Source: Schlegelella aquatica (GTDB lineage: Bacteria > Pseudomonadota > Gammaproteobacteria > Burkholderiales > Burkholderiaceae_C). Taken from it: DNA of 64,000 nt. The position numbers and the translations under genes are program-made. Shown one piece after another: positions 1 through 8,769 of the stretch. Where the stretch lies: assembly GCF_026013905.1 (NCBI RefSeq), contig NZ_CP110257.1, forward strand, positions 682,001-746,000, read 5' to 3'. The notes under the pieces were generated by a model. That model was given only the letters and a program-made list of their open reading frames with translations, ran no database searches and was not told the origin of the DNA. The stretch's first letter is position 1; every line of letters begins with the position of its first letter.

Positions 1-599
1 ACGTCCCCGCCGGCCAGCCGGGTTTCCATCTCGATGACTTCCTCGCGCTTGACGTTGAGCTCGCGCGCGACGGCGTCGATCTCGCGGTCGGTCAGCGTGG
101 CGCGATGGGAGTCCGCGTCGGTGGCTTCGCCCTTCAGGCTCTGCTTGAGCGAGCGCAGGTTGAAGAACAGCTTGCGCTGGGCCTTGGTGGTGGCCAACTT
201 GACCATGCGCCAGTTGCGCAGGATGTACTCGTGGATTTCGGCCTTGATCCAGTGCAGCGCGTAGCTGACCAGCCGCACGCCCTGCGACGGGTCGAAGCGC
301 TTGACCGCCTTCATCAGGCCGACGTTGCCTTCCTGGATGAGGTCGCCTTGCGGCAGGCCGTAGCCCAGGTACTGGCGCGAGACCGAGACGACCAGCCGCA
401 GGTGCGACAGCACCAGCTTGCCGGCCGCTTCCAGGTCGTTGTGTTCACGGTACCGCCGTGCGAGGCGCACCTCCTCTTCCTGCGTCAGCATCGGCAGGCG
501 GTTGACCGCGGCGATGTACGCATCGAGGTTGCCCAGCGAGGGCACCAGGGCCCAAGGGTCCCGGAGGGTGAGAGCGGTTGACGTGTTCATCGCAGCCAT
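1..599 (-). CDS. rpoH: RNA polymerase sigma-32 factor RpoH (C-terminus outside window)
   Basis: Heat-shock sigma factor that directs RNA polymerase core to heat-shock promoters. Reading the minus strand from ATG 599 gives about 199 residues before the window edge cuts the gene, so region 4 (-35 recognition) is not visible. Region 2 is clear ([18 protein letters not shown], then [18 protein letters not shown]), followed by the nine-residue RpoH box QRKLFFNLR, which separates sigma-32 from other group 3/2 sigmas. A second in-frame ATG lies at 590; a GGAGG at 611-615 serves either. It is divergent from the flavoprotein gene at 847 and sits directly behind a CIRCE operator, so HrcA control of rpoH is likely. 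Identification is secure; only the 3' end is missing. Confidence 0.96.
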   Translation of the reverse strand, partial: MAAMNTSTALTLRDPWALVPSLGNLDAYIAAVNRLPMLTQEEEVRLARRYREHNDLEAAGKLVLSHLRLVVSVSRQYLGYGLPQGDLIQEGNVGLMKAVKRFDPSQGVRLVSYALHWIKAEIHEYILRNWRMVKLATTKAQRKLFFNLRSLKQSLKGEATDADSHRATLTDREIDAVARELNVKREEVIEMETRLAGGD

Positions 600-629
600 G
601 GAGTCCTGAACCTCCGTTTGGTTCCCGGC

Positions 630-659
630 ATATTAGCACTCGCACTGCGCGAGTGCTAA
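630..659 (-). promoter_or_regulatory. Probable sigma-70-type promoter of rpoH
   Basis: On the minus strand TTAGCA (654-659) and TAATAT (630-635) are separated by 18 nt and would give a transcript starting just before the rpoH ribosome-binding site. The -35 hexamer is the outer arm of the CIRCE palindrome and the -10 overlaps its other end, so HrcA bound at CIRCE would cover the whole promoter. The -35 matches only four of six consensus positions, so the assignment is tentative. Confidence 0.5.
633..659 (-). promoter_or_regulatory. CIRCE operator (HrcA binding site)
   Basis: A perfect inverted repeat, TTAGCACTC, nine bases, GAGTGCTAA, identical to the CIRCE consensus bound by the heat-shock repressor HrcA. 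It ends 34 bp upstream of the rpoH start codon at 599 and overlaps the probable rpoH promoter. The match is seen directly; binding by HrcA is inferred, and hrcA itself is not in the window. Confidence 0.95.
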
Positions 660-846
660 AGCCGGAAGAAGCTATCAAATCCAACTGTTCCATAGACCCC
701 TTTTGCGCGAGAAAGTTCCCGCTGGCGCAGGACTCGCGTACTGGGCCACCGGGAGAGGGCCGGCAAGCTCGGTGCCCGGCGGCGCGCATCGACGCAGAGC
801 CGCCGGCGCCGGCTGCGCTCCGCATGGCACTTGCTCGGCCCCGGCC

Positions 847-1899
847 ATGGACGACCTTGCGAACTCCTCCTGCGAGGCCCTCGTGATCGGTGCCGGGCCG
901 GCGGGCCTGATGGCTGCGATCTACCTGCTGCGCTTTCACCGCGAGGTGCGCGTGTACGGCTCCGCAGCGAGCCGCGCGGTGCGCATTCCCCGCTCGCACA
1001 ACTTCCCCGGCTTTCCGGGCGGCATCCCGGGCGAGGAGCTGCTGCACCGACTGCGCCAGCAACTGGCCGAGCTGGGCGGGCGTGTGGAGGAGCTGCGCGT
1101 GAGCCGCCTGGACCGCACGGCGGGCGGTGAGTTCGTGGCGCAGGTGGGGGCGCAGGCGATCCGCGCATCCGCCGTCGTGCTCGCCACCGGGGTGGAGGAC
1201 GTGCTGCCGGCAGTCGAAGGGGTGGAGGCTCTGCTCGCCGAGCGCCGCGCGCGCTTTTGCCCGATCTGCGACGGGCACGAGAGCGCCGGGCGGCGGGTGG
1301 CGGTGCTCGGCCTGGGTGCCCACGGTTGGCGCGAGGCGGAGTTCATACGGCACTACGCGAGCGAGGTGACCCTCGTGCAGTTGCCCCAGGCCCAGGTGGC
1401 GGGGGGTGTGCCCCCGGGGGTGGGCGAAGGCGGGGCCGAGGCTGCACAGGCCGACGCGGTGTCGCCGGGGATCACGGTGTGGAGCGGGATGTGTCGCCGG
1501 CTCGCCCTCGCCTCGGTCGAGCGCGAGGCGCAATGGCGGGCGTCGGGCCTGCCCGGCGCGGGCGGGCCGGTCCTCATCGAGATGGAGAACGGGCGCGCCG
1601 GGGAGTTCGACGTGGTGTACGTGGCGCTCGGCGTGCGCGCGCGGTCGGAACTGGCCCAGGCCCTCGGGGCCGAGTTGGACGCGCGCGGCGGCGTCCAGAT
1701 CGACGATCACGCCCGGACCTCGGTGCCGGGTGTCTACGCGGTGGGCGACGTCGCGTCGGCGCTGGATCAAATCGTCGTCGGGATGGCCCATGCGGCGCTC
1801 GCGGCCACGGACATCCACAACCGGCTGCGGCGCAGGGACGGCAAAGACTGCTCGCTTGCGTGCGCAGGCTCAGGGAACCCTGCCGCGCCCCGGCGATGA
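847..1899 (+). CDS. Thioredoxin-reductase-like FAD/NAD(P) oxidoreductase
   Basis: A 350-residue two-dinucleotide-domain flavoprotein. The FAD-binding motif is at the N-terminus (VIGAGPAGLMAAIYLL, residues 13-28) and a redox-active dithiol CPIC occupies residues 138-141 in the position used by thioredoxin reductases (family form CATC). The second nucleotide-binding motif follows (VLGLGAHGWREAEF), and the C-terminal FAD motif ends YAVGDVASALDQIVVGMAHAALA. Length and domain order fit the thioredoxin reductase/AhpF-like family, but the substrate protein is unknown; no thioredoxin gene lies beside it. Start chosen at ATG 847, immediately before the Rossmann fold; no clear ribosome-binding site. 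It is divergent from rpoH across a 247-bp region with the CIRCE element, which is much nearer to rpoH. Confidence 0.82.
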   Translation: MDDLANSSCEALVIGAGPAGLMAAIYLLRFHREVRVYGSAASRAVRIPRSHNFPGFPGGIPGEELLHRLRQQLAELGGRVEELRVSRLDRTAGGEFVAQVGAQAIRASAVVLATGVEDVLPAVEGVEALLAERRARFCPICDGHESAGRRVAVLGLGAHGWREAEFIRHYASEVTLVQLPQAQVAGGVPPGVGEGGAEAAQADAVSPGITVWSGMCRRLALASVEREAQWRASGLPGAGGPVLIEMENGRAGEFDVVYVALGVRARSELAQALGAELDARGGVQIDDHARTSVPGVYAVGDVASALDQIVVGMAHAALAATDIHNRLRRRDGKDCSLACAGSGNPAAPRR

Positions 1900-2062
1900 G
1901 GTGACGCGGGGCCGAGCCCGCGGCCGCTCAACGGGCTGTTCGAGGCTCTTTTCCCCCTGGCCCTGCGTCCGTGAGCGGCGACAATGGCGCCCTCTAGGTG
2001 ACGGATGCGGGCGGGCTGGAGACCGATGAGACCAGCCCCGGCCGCCCAGGAGGATGGACGTG

Positions 2063-2503
2063 ATGCGTGAGGCTGGAGCCCAGGCTCCGAACCCGGTGGC
2101 GTTGAAGCTCGGCTATGCGGGCCTGCTGCCGTTCCTGATCGGGGCCGCCCTGGTGTGGCTCGTGCACGCCGAAGTGCAGCCGTATGCGACCTTGCTGCTG
2201 GCCGGCTACGGGGCGGTGATCGTGTCGTTCCTGGGCGGCATCCATTGGGGCCTGGGTTTTCGCCAGCAGGTGCCCTCGCCGGGGCCGTTCGTGTGGGGCG
2301 TGGTGCCCTCCCTGGTGGCCTGGGTGGCGGTGGTGATGCCTGCCTATGCAGGCCTCGTCGTGCTGGGCGTCATGCTCGTCGTGTGCTACCTGGTGGACCG
2401 CCGCGCCTACCCGCGCCACGGCCTCGCGGCCTGGCTCACCTTGCGGTTCCGCCTGACGGCGGTGGCCGCGCTGTCGTGCTTCCTCGGCGCGGCGGGCAGT
2501 TGA
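2063..2503 (+). CDS. DUF3429 family inner-membrane protein
   Basis: A 146-residue protein with about four to five hydrophobic helices (LGYAGLLPFLIGAALVWL, then YATLLLAGYGAVIVSFLGGI, and further helices) and the HWGLGF loop typical of DUF3429 proteins. Function of the family is unknown. ATG 2063 is chosen because AGGAGG at 2048-2053 is nine bases away; the ATG at 2054 would directly abut that site. The M61 peptidase gene follows after only 19 bp, so the two are probably cotranscribed. Confidence 0.75.
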   Translation: MREAGAQAPNPVALKLGYAGLLPFLIGAALVWLVHAEVQPYATLLLAGYGAVIVSFLGGIHWGLGFRQQVPSPGPFVWGVVPSLVAWVAVVMPAYAGLVVLGVMLVVCYLVDRRAYPRHGLAAWLTLRFRLTAVAALSCFLGAAGS

Positions 2504-2522
2504 GTGGATGGGACTCCGATTC

Positions 2523-4262
2523 ATGATCGTTCATCGCATCGAACCTCTGGACCTGCATGCGCACCTGTTCCGCGTCGTGCTGAAAGTGGCCGAGCCGGGC
2601 GACCTCGTCCGGCTCACCCTGCCGGTGTGGATCCCGGGCAGCTACCTCGTGCGCGAGTTCGCGCGCCACGTGCACGGACTGGAGGCTCGCCAGCAGGGCG
2701 AGCGCCGCACGGTGCGGCAGCTAGACAAGGCCAGCTGGGAGGTGAAATGCACCGGACGCGCCCCGCTCGAGGTCGAGTACCGCGTTTATGCCTTCGACCT
2801 CTCCGTGCGGGCGGCCTACTTGGACGCGCGGCGCGGCTTCTTCAACGGCACCAGCATGTTCTTGCGCGTCGAGGGGCGCGAGGACGAGCCGCAGCAGGTG
2901 GAACTGCGCCGCCTGCCGCGCGGGTGGCAGGCCGCGACGTCCTTGCCGGCGGTGAAGGTGGATGCGCGCGGGCAGGGGCTGTACCAGGCCGCCGACTATG
3001 ACGAGCTGGTGGACCACCCCGTCGAGTTGGGACACTTCTGGCGCGGCGAGTTCAGGGCGGCCGGTGTGCCGCACGAGTTCGTGGTGAGCGGGGCGCTGCC
3101 GGGCTTCGACGCAGAGCGGTTGCTCGCCGATGCGAGGCGCATCTGCGAGACGCAGATCGCGTTCTGGCATGGCCGGCGTCGTCCGCCGTTTTCGCGCTAT
3201 GTGTTCCTGCTCAACGCGATGGACGATGCCTACGGAGGGCTGGAGCACCGGGCGAGCACCGCGCTGGTGTGTGCGCGGCGTGACCTGCCTCGGCGCGACG
3301 AGCCCGGCACCCCGGACGCCTACGTGACGCTGCTCGGCCTCATCAGCCACGAATATTTCCATACCTGGAACGTCAAGCGCCTGCGGCCGGCGGAGTTCGC
3401 GCGCTACGACTACAGCCGGGAGAACTACACCGAGCTGCTGTGGTTCTTCGAGGGCTTCACGTCCTACTACGACGACTTGTTCCTGGTGCGCGCAGGACTG
3501 ATCGACGAGGCGCGGTATCTCAAGCTGCTGGCCAAGGCGGTGAACCAGGTGCTCGCCACGCCCGGCAGGCAGCTGCAGTCGGTGGCCGAGGCGAGCTTCG
3601 ACGCCTGGGTGAAGTACTACCGCCCGGACGAGAACACGGTCAACGCCACGGTGAGCTACTACACGAAGGGCTCGCTCGTCGCGCTGGCCCTCGACCTGAC
3701 CCTGCGACGCGAGGGTGCCCACCTCGACGACGCGATGCGCGCGCTGTGGCAGGCAAGCGGGGCGGGGCCCATCAGCGAGGCCGACATCGCGCGGGCGTTG
3801 CAGGAGGTGGGGGGCCGCTCCTACGCCCGCGAGCTGCGCCGTTGGGTGCACGGCACGCAGGATCTGCCGCTGGCCGAACTGCTCGAACCGTTCGGCGTGC
3901 AATGGCAGACGCAGCCTGCGGGCTGGCCCCAGCGCGTGGGCGTGCGCAGCCACGACACGGGCGGCGCCGTGCAGATCAAGTCGGTGATGCGCGGCAGCGC
4001 CGCCGAGCGCGCCGGGCTCGCGGCAGGCGACGAGATCCTTGCCGTCGGCAACTGGCGGCTGCGCAAGCTCGAGGATCTGGCCCTCTACGCGAGCGCCGGC
4101 GAACCGTGCGAGCTGCTGGTCTCGCGCGACCAGCGGCTGCTGAGGCTGCAGCTGGACGTGCCGGCCGAACGGGCGGCGCACCAGGTGCAACTGGCCGTCG
4201 ACCCGCGGGCCTCGGCGGACCGCGTGGCGCGGCGACGCGCATGGTTGGGTCCGTCGCGTTGA
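2523..4262 (+). CDS. M61-family metallopeptidase with PDZ domain
   Basis: A 579-residue peptidase of the glycyl-aminopeptidase-like M61 family. The N-terminal beta domain carries the family pattern (LPVWIPGSYLVREFARH). The zinc site HEYFH is at residues 276-280, followed by WNVKRLRP, and a downstream glutamate in WFFEGFTSYY near residue 310 is the likely third zinc ligand. A PDZ domain lies near the C-terminus (VQIKSVMRGSAAERAGL ... GDEILAV). ATG 2523 gives the usual family start MIVHRIEP; ATG 2508 is an alternative. No signal peptide is obvious, so a cytoplasmic location is likely. The next gene overlaps its 3' end by 22 nt. The physiological substrate is unknown. Confidence 0.88.
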   Translation: MIVHRIEPLDLHAHLFRVVLKVAEPGDLVRLTLPVWIPGSYLVREFARHVHGLEARQQGERRTVRQLDKASWEVKCTGRAPLEVEYRVYAFDLSVRAAYLDARRGFFNGTSMFLRVEGREDEPQQVELRRLPRGWQAATSLPAVKVDARGQGLYQAADYDELVDHPVELGHFWRGEFRAAGVPHEFVVSGALPGFDAERLLADARRICETQIAFWHGRRRPPFSRYVFLLNAMDDAYGGLEHRASTALVCARRDLPRRDEPGTPDAYVTLLGLISHEYFHTWNVKRLRPAEFARYDYSRENYTELLWFFEGFTSYYDDLFLVRAGLIDEARYLKLLAKAVNQVLATPGRQLQSVAEASFDAWVKYYRPDENTVNATVSYYTKGSLVALALDLTLRREGAHLDDAMRALWQASGAGPISEADIARALQEVGGRSYARELRRWVHGTQDLPLAELLEPFGVQWQTQPAGWPQRVGVRSHDTGGAVQIKSVMRGSAAERAGLAAGDEILAVGNWRLRKLEDLALYASAGEPCELLVSRDQRLLRLQLDVPAERAAHQVQLAVDPRASADRVARRRAWLGPSR

Positions 4263-5476
4263 CCTTCGGCGGTCGGCCGCGCCCGGCGTGGCGCCGCCCG
4301 GCGTGGTGGGCCGTGCTCGTGCTCGTCGTGCTCGCGCACGCCGGCGTCGTGCGGCAGGCCGGGCAATGGCTGGCGCCTGTGGGCTCGGGCGAAAGCGAGC
4401 CGCCTCGCATGCAGGCGGTTTACACCCGCCGTATCGAACTGCAGGCGCCGCCGGCCGTGGCGCCGCGCGCCGCCGCTCCCGCGCCGCGCGGCCAACAACG
4501 TGCCGCCGCGCGTGTCCCCGCGAGGGCCGCCCCGGCGTCGGCGGCCGAGGTGGCGCAGGCCGCATCGGCGCAGGCCGCGTCGGCGCCCGCCGAGCCCGAC
4601 GCCCCGCGGGACGAGGAGGGCGCGTCTGCCGCGACCGCGGAGGAGCATGCGACGGCTCACGTCCCCGGTGAGACGCCGGGCGGCGGTGAAACGCAGGCCC
4701 AAGCGCAGGTGCCCGAAACCGCGACCGGGGCGGCGCAGTCGCCGGGCGCCGCAGCCGCCGGGGCGCCGGCGTTCGAATGGCCGGTGTCCACCCGCCTCAG
4801 CTACACGATGCAGGGCTACTACCGCGGAGAGGTGCGGGGCAGCGCGCAGGTCGAGTGGCTGCGCGAGGGGTCCCGCTACGAGGTCCATGTGGAGGTGATC
4901 GTGGGCCCGCGTGCGGCCTCGCTGATGGGCCGGCGCATGAGCAGCCGTGGAGAGATCACGCCGGCCGGGTTGGTGCCGCGGCGTTACGACGAGGACACGC
5001 GCCTGGGCTTTGCGCACCGCCATGCGATCATCGAGTTCGGGGCCGGCCGCGCGAGGCTCGCCTCGGGCCGGGACGTGGAGGCTCCCCCGGGCGTGCAGGA
5101 CGCGGCGAGCCAGTTCGTGCAGCTGACCTACCGCCTCACCGTCGAGCCGCAGTTGCTGCAGGTGGGCCGCGTCATCGACTTCCCGCTCGCCTTGCCCAAG
5201 CGCCTGGACCGCTGGTATTACGAGGTGGTCGCGTTGGAGACGCTCGCCACGCCGCTCGGGCCGGTGGAGGCCTACCACCTCGTGCCGCGGCGCGAGTTCC
5301 CGACGCGCGATGCGCTGCTGGCCGAGATGTGGTTCGCGCCGCAACTGCAATACCTGCCGGTGCGCATCCGCATCCGGCAGGACGCCGACACGTACATCGA
5401 TTTGATGATCGACCGGCTGCCGGAGCAGGCCGCGGGAGTGCCTGCGCCTACTCCGCCGTCAGGAAAGCCGCCTTGA
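4241..5476 (+). CDS. DUF3108 domain protein with proline/alanine-rich N-terminal region
   Basis: A 411-residue protein. An N-terminal hydrophobic segment (WWAVLVLVVLAHAGVV) probably anchors it in the inner membrane. Residues about 65-180 are a low-complexity alanine/glutamate/proline stretch. The C-terminal half (from FEWPVSTRLSYTMQGYYRG) is a DUF3108 domain, a beta-rich fold of unknown role usually in envelope proteins. Its start overlaps the M61 peptidase stop by 22 nt, implying translational coupling. Its 3' end overlaps the convergent gene ending at 5448 by 29 bp. The domain is recognised; no reaction can be assigned. Confidence 0.75.
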   Translation: MVGSVALTFGGRPRPAWRRPAWWAVLVLVVLAHAGVVRQAGQWLAPVGSGESEPPRMQAVYTRRIELQAPPAVAPRAAAPAPRGQQRAAARVPARAAPASAAEVAQAASAQAASAPAEPDAPRDEEGASAATAEEHATAHVPGETPGGGETQAQAQVPETATGAAQSPGAAAAGAPAFEWPVSTRLSYTMQGYYRGEVRGSAQVEWLREGSRYEVHVEVIVGPRAASLMGRRMSSRGEITPAGLVPRRYDEDTRLGFAHRHAIIEFGAGRARLASGRDVEAPPGVQDAASQFVQLTYRLTVEPQLLQVGRVIDFPLALPKRLDRWYYEVVALETLATPLGPVEAYHLVPRREFPTRDALLAEMWFAPQLQYLPVRIRIRQDADTYIDLMIDRLPEQAAGVPAPTPPSGKPP

Positions 5477-5954
5477 AGGCGTCGGCCGTGGCGGCGCCGC
5501 GGTTGTCGGCCAGCAGGCGGTGCGCGATGACGAGCGCCGGGTGCAGGTCGGGCCAGCTGCGCGCCTTCTCCATGCGGATCGCGATGTCGTCGCCCAGCGG
5601 CCCGAGTTGCTCGACGACGAAGCGGACCGCCTGGGTGCGCATCTGATCGAGCGGCCGGCTCGGTGCCGGGGGCAGGCCCGGGGTGGCCGGCTTGGAGGCC
5701 GCGCCCTCGGGCGGGCGCGACGAGGAGGACGACGGGCGGGGCGGGGCCGCCACCGCGACCACCTCGATGAAGCCTTCGTTCAGCAGCGTCTGCAGCACCT
5801 CTTGCGCCTGGCCGGGAATCATCCGCAGCAGGTCCTCGTCGGTGCGCTTGCCGTCGACCATGATGAGCGCCGAGCGCAATTTCATGGGCAACTGGAACTG
5901 GCGCGTGGTGATCTCAGCCTGGCCCTTGTCCGTCTTGCGGTATACGGTACCCAT
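5448..5954 (-). CDS. Conserved hypothetical protein
   Basis: A 168-residue cytoplasmic-looking protein that I cannot name. The N-terminal part (MGTVYRKTDKGQAEITTRQ ... LRSALIMVDGKRTDEDLLRM ... EVLQTLLNEGFIEVV) looks like a small winged-helix-like or scaffold domain of the type found in many beta-proteobacteria. A serine/proline linker at about 90-118 joins it to a helical C-terminal domain. It is convergent with the DUF3108 gene, whose stop codon lies 29 bp inside it, and divergent from the enoyl-CoA hydratase. A GGTGGC/GCCACC inverted repeat at 5966-5979 would form a hairpin in its leader. Confidence 0.6.
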   Translation of the reverse strand: MGTVYRKTDKGQAEITTRQFQLPMKLRSALIMVDGKRTDEDLLRMIPGQAQEVLQTLLNEGFIEVVAVAAPPRPSSSSSRPPEGAASKPATPGLPPAPSRPLDQMRTQAVRFVVEQLGPLGDDIAIRMEKARSWPDLHPALVIAHRLLADNRGAATADAFKAAFLTAE

Positions 5955-6171
5955 TCCCCACCCTTCGGTGGCTTGCCACCCGTCCTTTGCGTCCAGCTTA
6001 ACGCGCGCCGCCGGGCGCTGTCATCAGGAAATCCTGGAGGCGCCCGGTCGGGCAGTGGCGTATTTCGCAGTGCAAGGGGTCGCGGCGGGGGGCGTGCGGC
6101 GCCGACGGCTGCCCGCGTGAGCAGCGGCGGCCGGCCGAGTCCGTATAGTTCGGGCACGAAAGGAGACTTCC

Positions 6172-6960
6172 GTGACGTACGAACTGATCCAGACCGAGGT
6201 GCGCGGCAGCGGCGCCTTGCGGTATGCCCTCATCACGCTCAACCGGCCCAAGCAGCTCAATGCGCTCAACGATGCCTTGATGGACGAACTCGGCGCGGCG
6301 CTCAAGGCGTTCGATGCCGACGACGGCATCGGCTGCATCATCGTCACCGGCAGCGACAAGGCCTTCGCCGCGGGGGCCGACATCGCCGCGATGGCGAAGT
6401 ACGAGTACATGGACGTCTTCCGCGGCGACTTCATCACCCGCAACTGGGAGACGATGAAGACGGTGCGCAAGCCGGTCATCGCCGCGGTGGCCGGCTACGC
6501 GCTGGGCGGCGGCTGCGAGCTGGCGATGATGTGCGACTTCATCATCGCGGCCGACAACGCCAAGTTCGGCCAGCCCGAGATCAAGATCGGCATCATCCCG
6601 GGCGCCGGCGGCACGCAGCGCCTGCCGCGCGCCGTGGGCAAGGCCAAGGCCATGGACCTGGTGCTGACGGCGCGCATGATGGATGCAGCCGAGGCCGAGC
6701 GCGCCGGGCTGGTGTCGCGCGTGGTGCCGGCCGAGCGGCTGCTGGAGGAGGCGTGCGCGGCGGCCGAGTCGATCTGCGGCTTCTCGCTGCCCAGCATCCT
6801 GGCCGCCAAGGAATGCGTGAACCGCGCGTTCGAAAGCCCGCTCAGCGACGGCCTGCTGTTCGAGCGCCGCTCGTTCCATGCGCTCTTCGCGACCGAGGAC
6901 CAGAAGGAAGGCATGGACGCCTTCCTGACCAAGCGGGCGCCGCAGTTCAAGCATCGGTGA
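6172..6960 (+). CDS. Enoyl-CoA hydratase
   Basis: A 262-residue crotonase-superfamily enzyme that hydrates 2-trans-enoyl-CoA in fatty-acid or amino-acid beta-oxidation. Oxyanion-hole sequences are present ([11 protein letters not shown] near 64-74; [10 protein letters not shown] at 110-119). Both catalytic glutamates of hydratases are seen: E116 in GGGCE and E136 in [19 protein letters not shown]. The whole length matches short-chain enoyl-CoA hydratase. The start is GTG 6172, six bases after AGGAG (6161-6165); TATAGT at 6144-6149 may be its -10 box. It is a stand-alone gene, convergent with lysS, so the exact pathway is not indicated by neighbours. Confidence 0.92.
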   Translation: MTYELIQTEVRGSGALRYALITLNRPKQLNALNDALMDELGAALKAFDADDGIGCIIVTGSDKAFAAGADIAAMAKYEYMDVFRGDFITRNWETMKTVRKPVIAAVAGYALGGGCELAMMCDFIIAADNAKFGQPEIKIGIIPGAGGTQRLPRAVGKAKAMDLVLTARMMDAAEAERAGLVSRVVPAERLLEEACAAAESICGFSLPSILAAKECVNRAFESPLSDGLLFERRSFHALFATEDQKEGMDAFLTKRAPQFKHR

Positions 6961-6999
6961 GCGCGAGCGGCGGGGCTGCGCGGCCCGCCGGGGCGGGCG

Positions 7000-8523
7000 T
7001 CAGCCTTCGCGCCGCAGGGCCGGGAAGAGGATGACGTCGCGGATGTTGGGCGAGTCGGTCAGCAGCATGATGAGGCGGTCGATGCCGATGCCGCAGCCGC
7101 CGGTGGGCGGCAGGCCGTACTCCAGCGCGCGGATGTAGTCGGCGTCGAAGAACATGGCCTCCTCGTCGCCGGCGTCCTTGGCTGCCACCTGCGCGTGGAA
7201 GCGCGCGGCCTGGTCTTCCGGGTCGTTCAGCTCGGAAAACCCGTTGGCGATCTCGCGGCCGGTGATGTAGAGCTCGAAGCGCTCGGTGATTGCCGGGTTG
7301 GTGTCGGAGGCGCGTGCGAGCGGCGAGACCTCGACCGGGTGGTCGATGATGTAAGTCGGCTCCCAGAGCTTTTCCTCGACCAGCTCCTCGAAGACGGCGA
7401 ATTGCAGTTGCGCGAGGCTCCAGTGCTCGGGGGCCTCGATGCCGAGGATCTTGAGTTCCGAGCGCAGGTAGGCGGGGTCGTCGATCTGCGCATCGTCGAC
7501 GCGCGGCGCGTGGCGCAGGATCGCGTCGCGGATGGTGAGCCGCGCGAACGGCTGGCCCAGATCGACGGTGCGGCCCTGGTAGGTGAGCAGGGTCGAGCCG
7601 GTGGCCTGCTGCGCCGCGTGCCGCAGCAGCGCCTCGGTGTAGTCCATCAGGTCGTGGTAGTTCCAGTACGCCGCATAGAACTCCATCATCGTGAACTCGG
7701 GGTTGTGGCGGATCGAGATCCCCTCGTTGCGGAAGTTGCGGTTGATCTCGAACACCCGCTCGAAGCCGCCGACGACCAGGCGCTTGAGGTAGAGCTCCGG
7801 CGCGATGCGCAGGAACATCTGCTGGTCCAGCGCGTTGTGGTGCGTGACGAAGGGCTTGGCGTTCGCGCCACCCGGGATGGGATGCAGCATCGGCGTCTCG
7901 ACCTCGAGGAAGCCGTGCTCGGTCATGTACTGCCGGATCGAGGCGACCGCCTTGCTGCGCGCGACGAAGCGGGCACGCGCCTGCTCGTCGGTCATCAGGT
8001 CCACATAGCGCTGGCGGTACTTCTGTTCCTGGTCGGTCATGCCGTGGAACTTGTCCGGCAGCGGGCGCAGGCTCTTGGTGAGCAGCCGCAGCGTCGTGAC
8101 CTGGATCGAGAGTTCGCCGGTCTTGGTCTTGAACAGCAGGCCCTCGGCGCCGAGGATGTCGCCCAGGTCCCAGTGCTTGAAGGCGTCGTACAGCGCTTCG
8201 CCGACGCGGTCCTTGGTGATGTAGAGCTGGATGCGTCCGCTGGCGTCCTGCAGGGTGGCGAAGCTGGCCTTGCCCATCACCCGCTTGAGCATCATGCGTC
8301 CGGCCACGCTCACGTTGACGTGCAGCGCCTCCAGCTCGTCGCCGGGGCGTGCGTCGAACTGCGCGTGCAGGTCGGCCGCGTGATGGCGGGGCTTGAAGTC
8401 GTTGGGGAAGGCCACTCCCTGGCGCCGCAGCGCCGCGAGTTTCTCCCGGCGTTCGGCGATCAGCTGGTTCTCATCGGCGGTGGGGGCCTCGGGGTGGGAA
8501 GCGGGCGTGGCGCGTTCGGTCAT
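7000..8523 (-). CDS. lysS: Lysyl-tRNA synthetase (class II)
   Basis: Charges tRNA-Lys with lysine. The 507-residue protein has an N-terminal OB-fold anticodon-binding domain (about 70-180; [20 protein letters not shown]) and a class II catalytic domain with motif 2 ([20 protein letters not shown]) and motif 3 ([19 protein letters not shown]) near the end. ATG 8523 begins [14 protein letters not shown], a short charged tail before the conserved start. The reading frame stays open far upstream, but that part is antisense to the flippase gene and is not coding. It is divergent from the glycan cluster. Confidence 0.97.
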   Translation of the reverse strand: MTERATPASHPEAPTADENQLIAERREKLAALRRQGVAFPNDFKPRHHAADLHAQFDARPGDELEALHVNVSVAGRMMLKRVMGKASFATLQDASGRIQLYITKDRVGEALYDAFKHWDLGDILGAEGLLFKTKTGELSIQVTTLRLLTKSLRPLPDKFHGMTDQEQKYRQRYVDLMTDEQARARFVARSKAVASIRQYMTEHGFLEVETPMLHPIPGGANAKPFVTHHNALDQQMFLRIAPELYLKRLVVGGFERVFEINRNFRNEGISIRHNPEFTMMEFYAAYWNYHDLMDYTEALLRHAAQQATGSTLLTYQGRTVDLGQPFARLTIRDAILRHAPRVDDAQIDDPAYLRSELKILGIEAPEHWSLAQLQFAVFEELVEEKLWEPTYIIDHPVEVSPLARASDTNPAITERFELYITGREIANGFSELNDPEDQAARFHAQVAAKDAGDEEAMFFDADYIRALEYGLPPTGGCGIGIDRLIMLLTDSPNIRDVILFPALRREG

Positions 8524-8769
8524 GACGGGCTCGCGGAAGGTGGCCGCAAGGCCACCGCTGCTGGGTTGGGGGTTGGATGGGCGGGTCGCCCGGGGGCGGC
8601 GCGGGCCGCGCGGGCGAAGAACCCTTGATTCTACTGGGCGGGGTTTGCGGGCCGGGCGGCCGCTATGATCGCGCGCACCGGTGCCCCGCACGGCCCGGGG
8701 GCCGTGCGTCCGCCCCCGGGGCGGCGTGCCCGTGTGGTCTCGCGGTCCCATCCTTCTCGCCTCTCGTCC

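Noticed and set aside
445..1818. 457-codon minus-strand frame opposite the flavoprotein and crossing the CIRCE element
   Set aside because: No recognisable domain, contradicts the clear plus-strand thioredoxin-reductase-like gene and runs through an operator.
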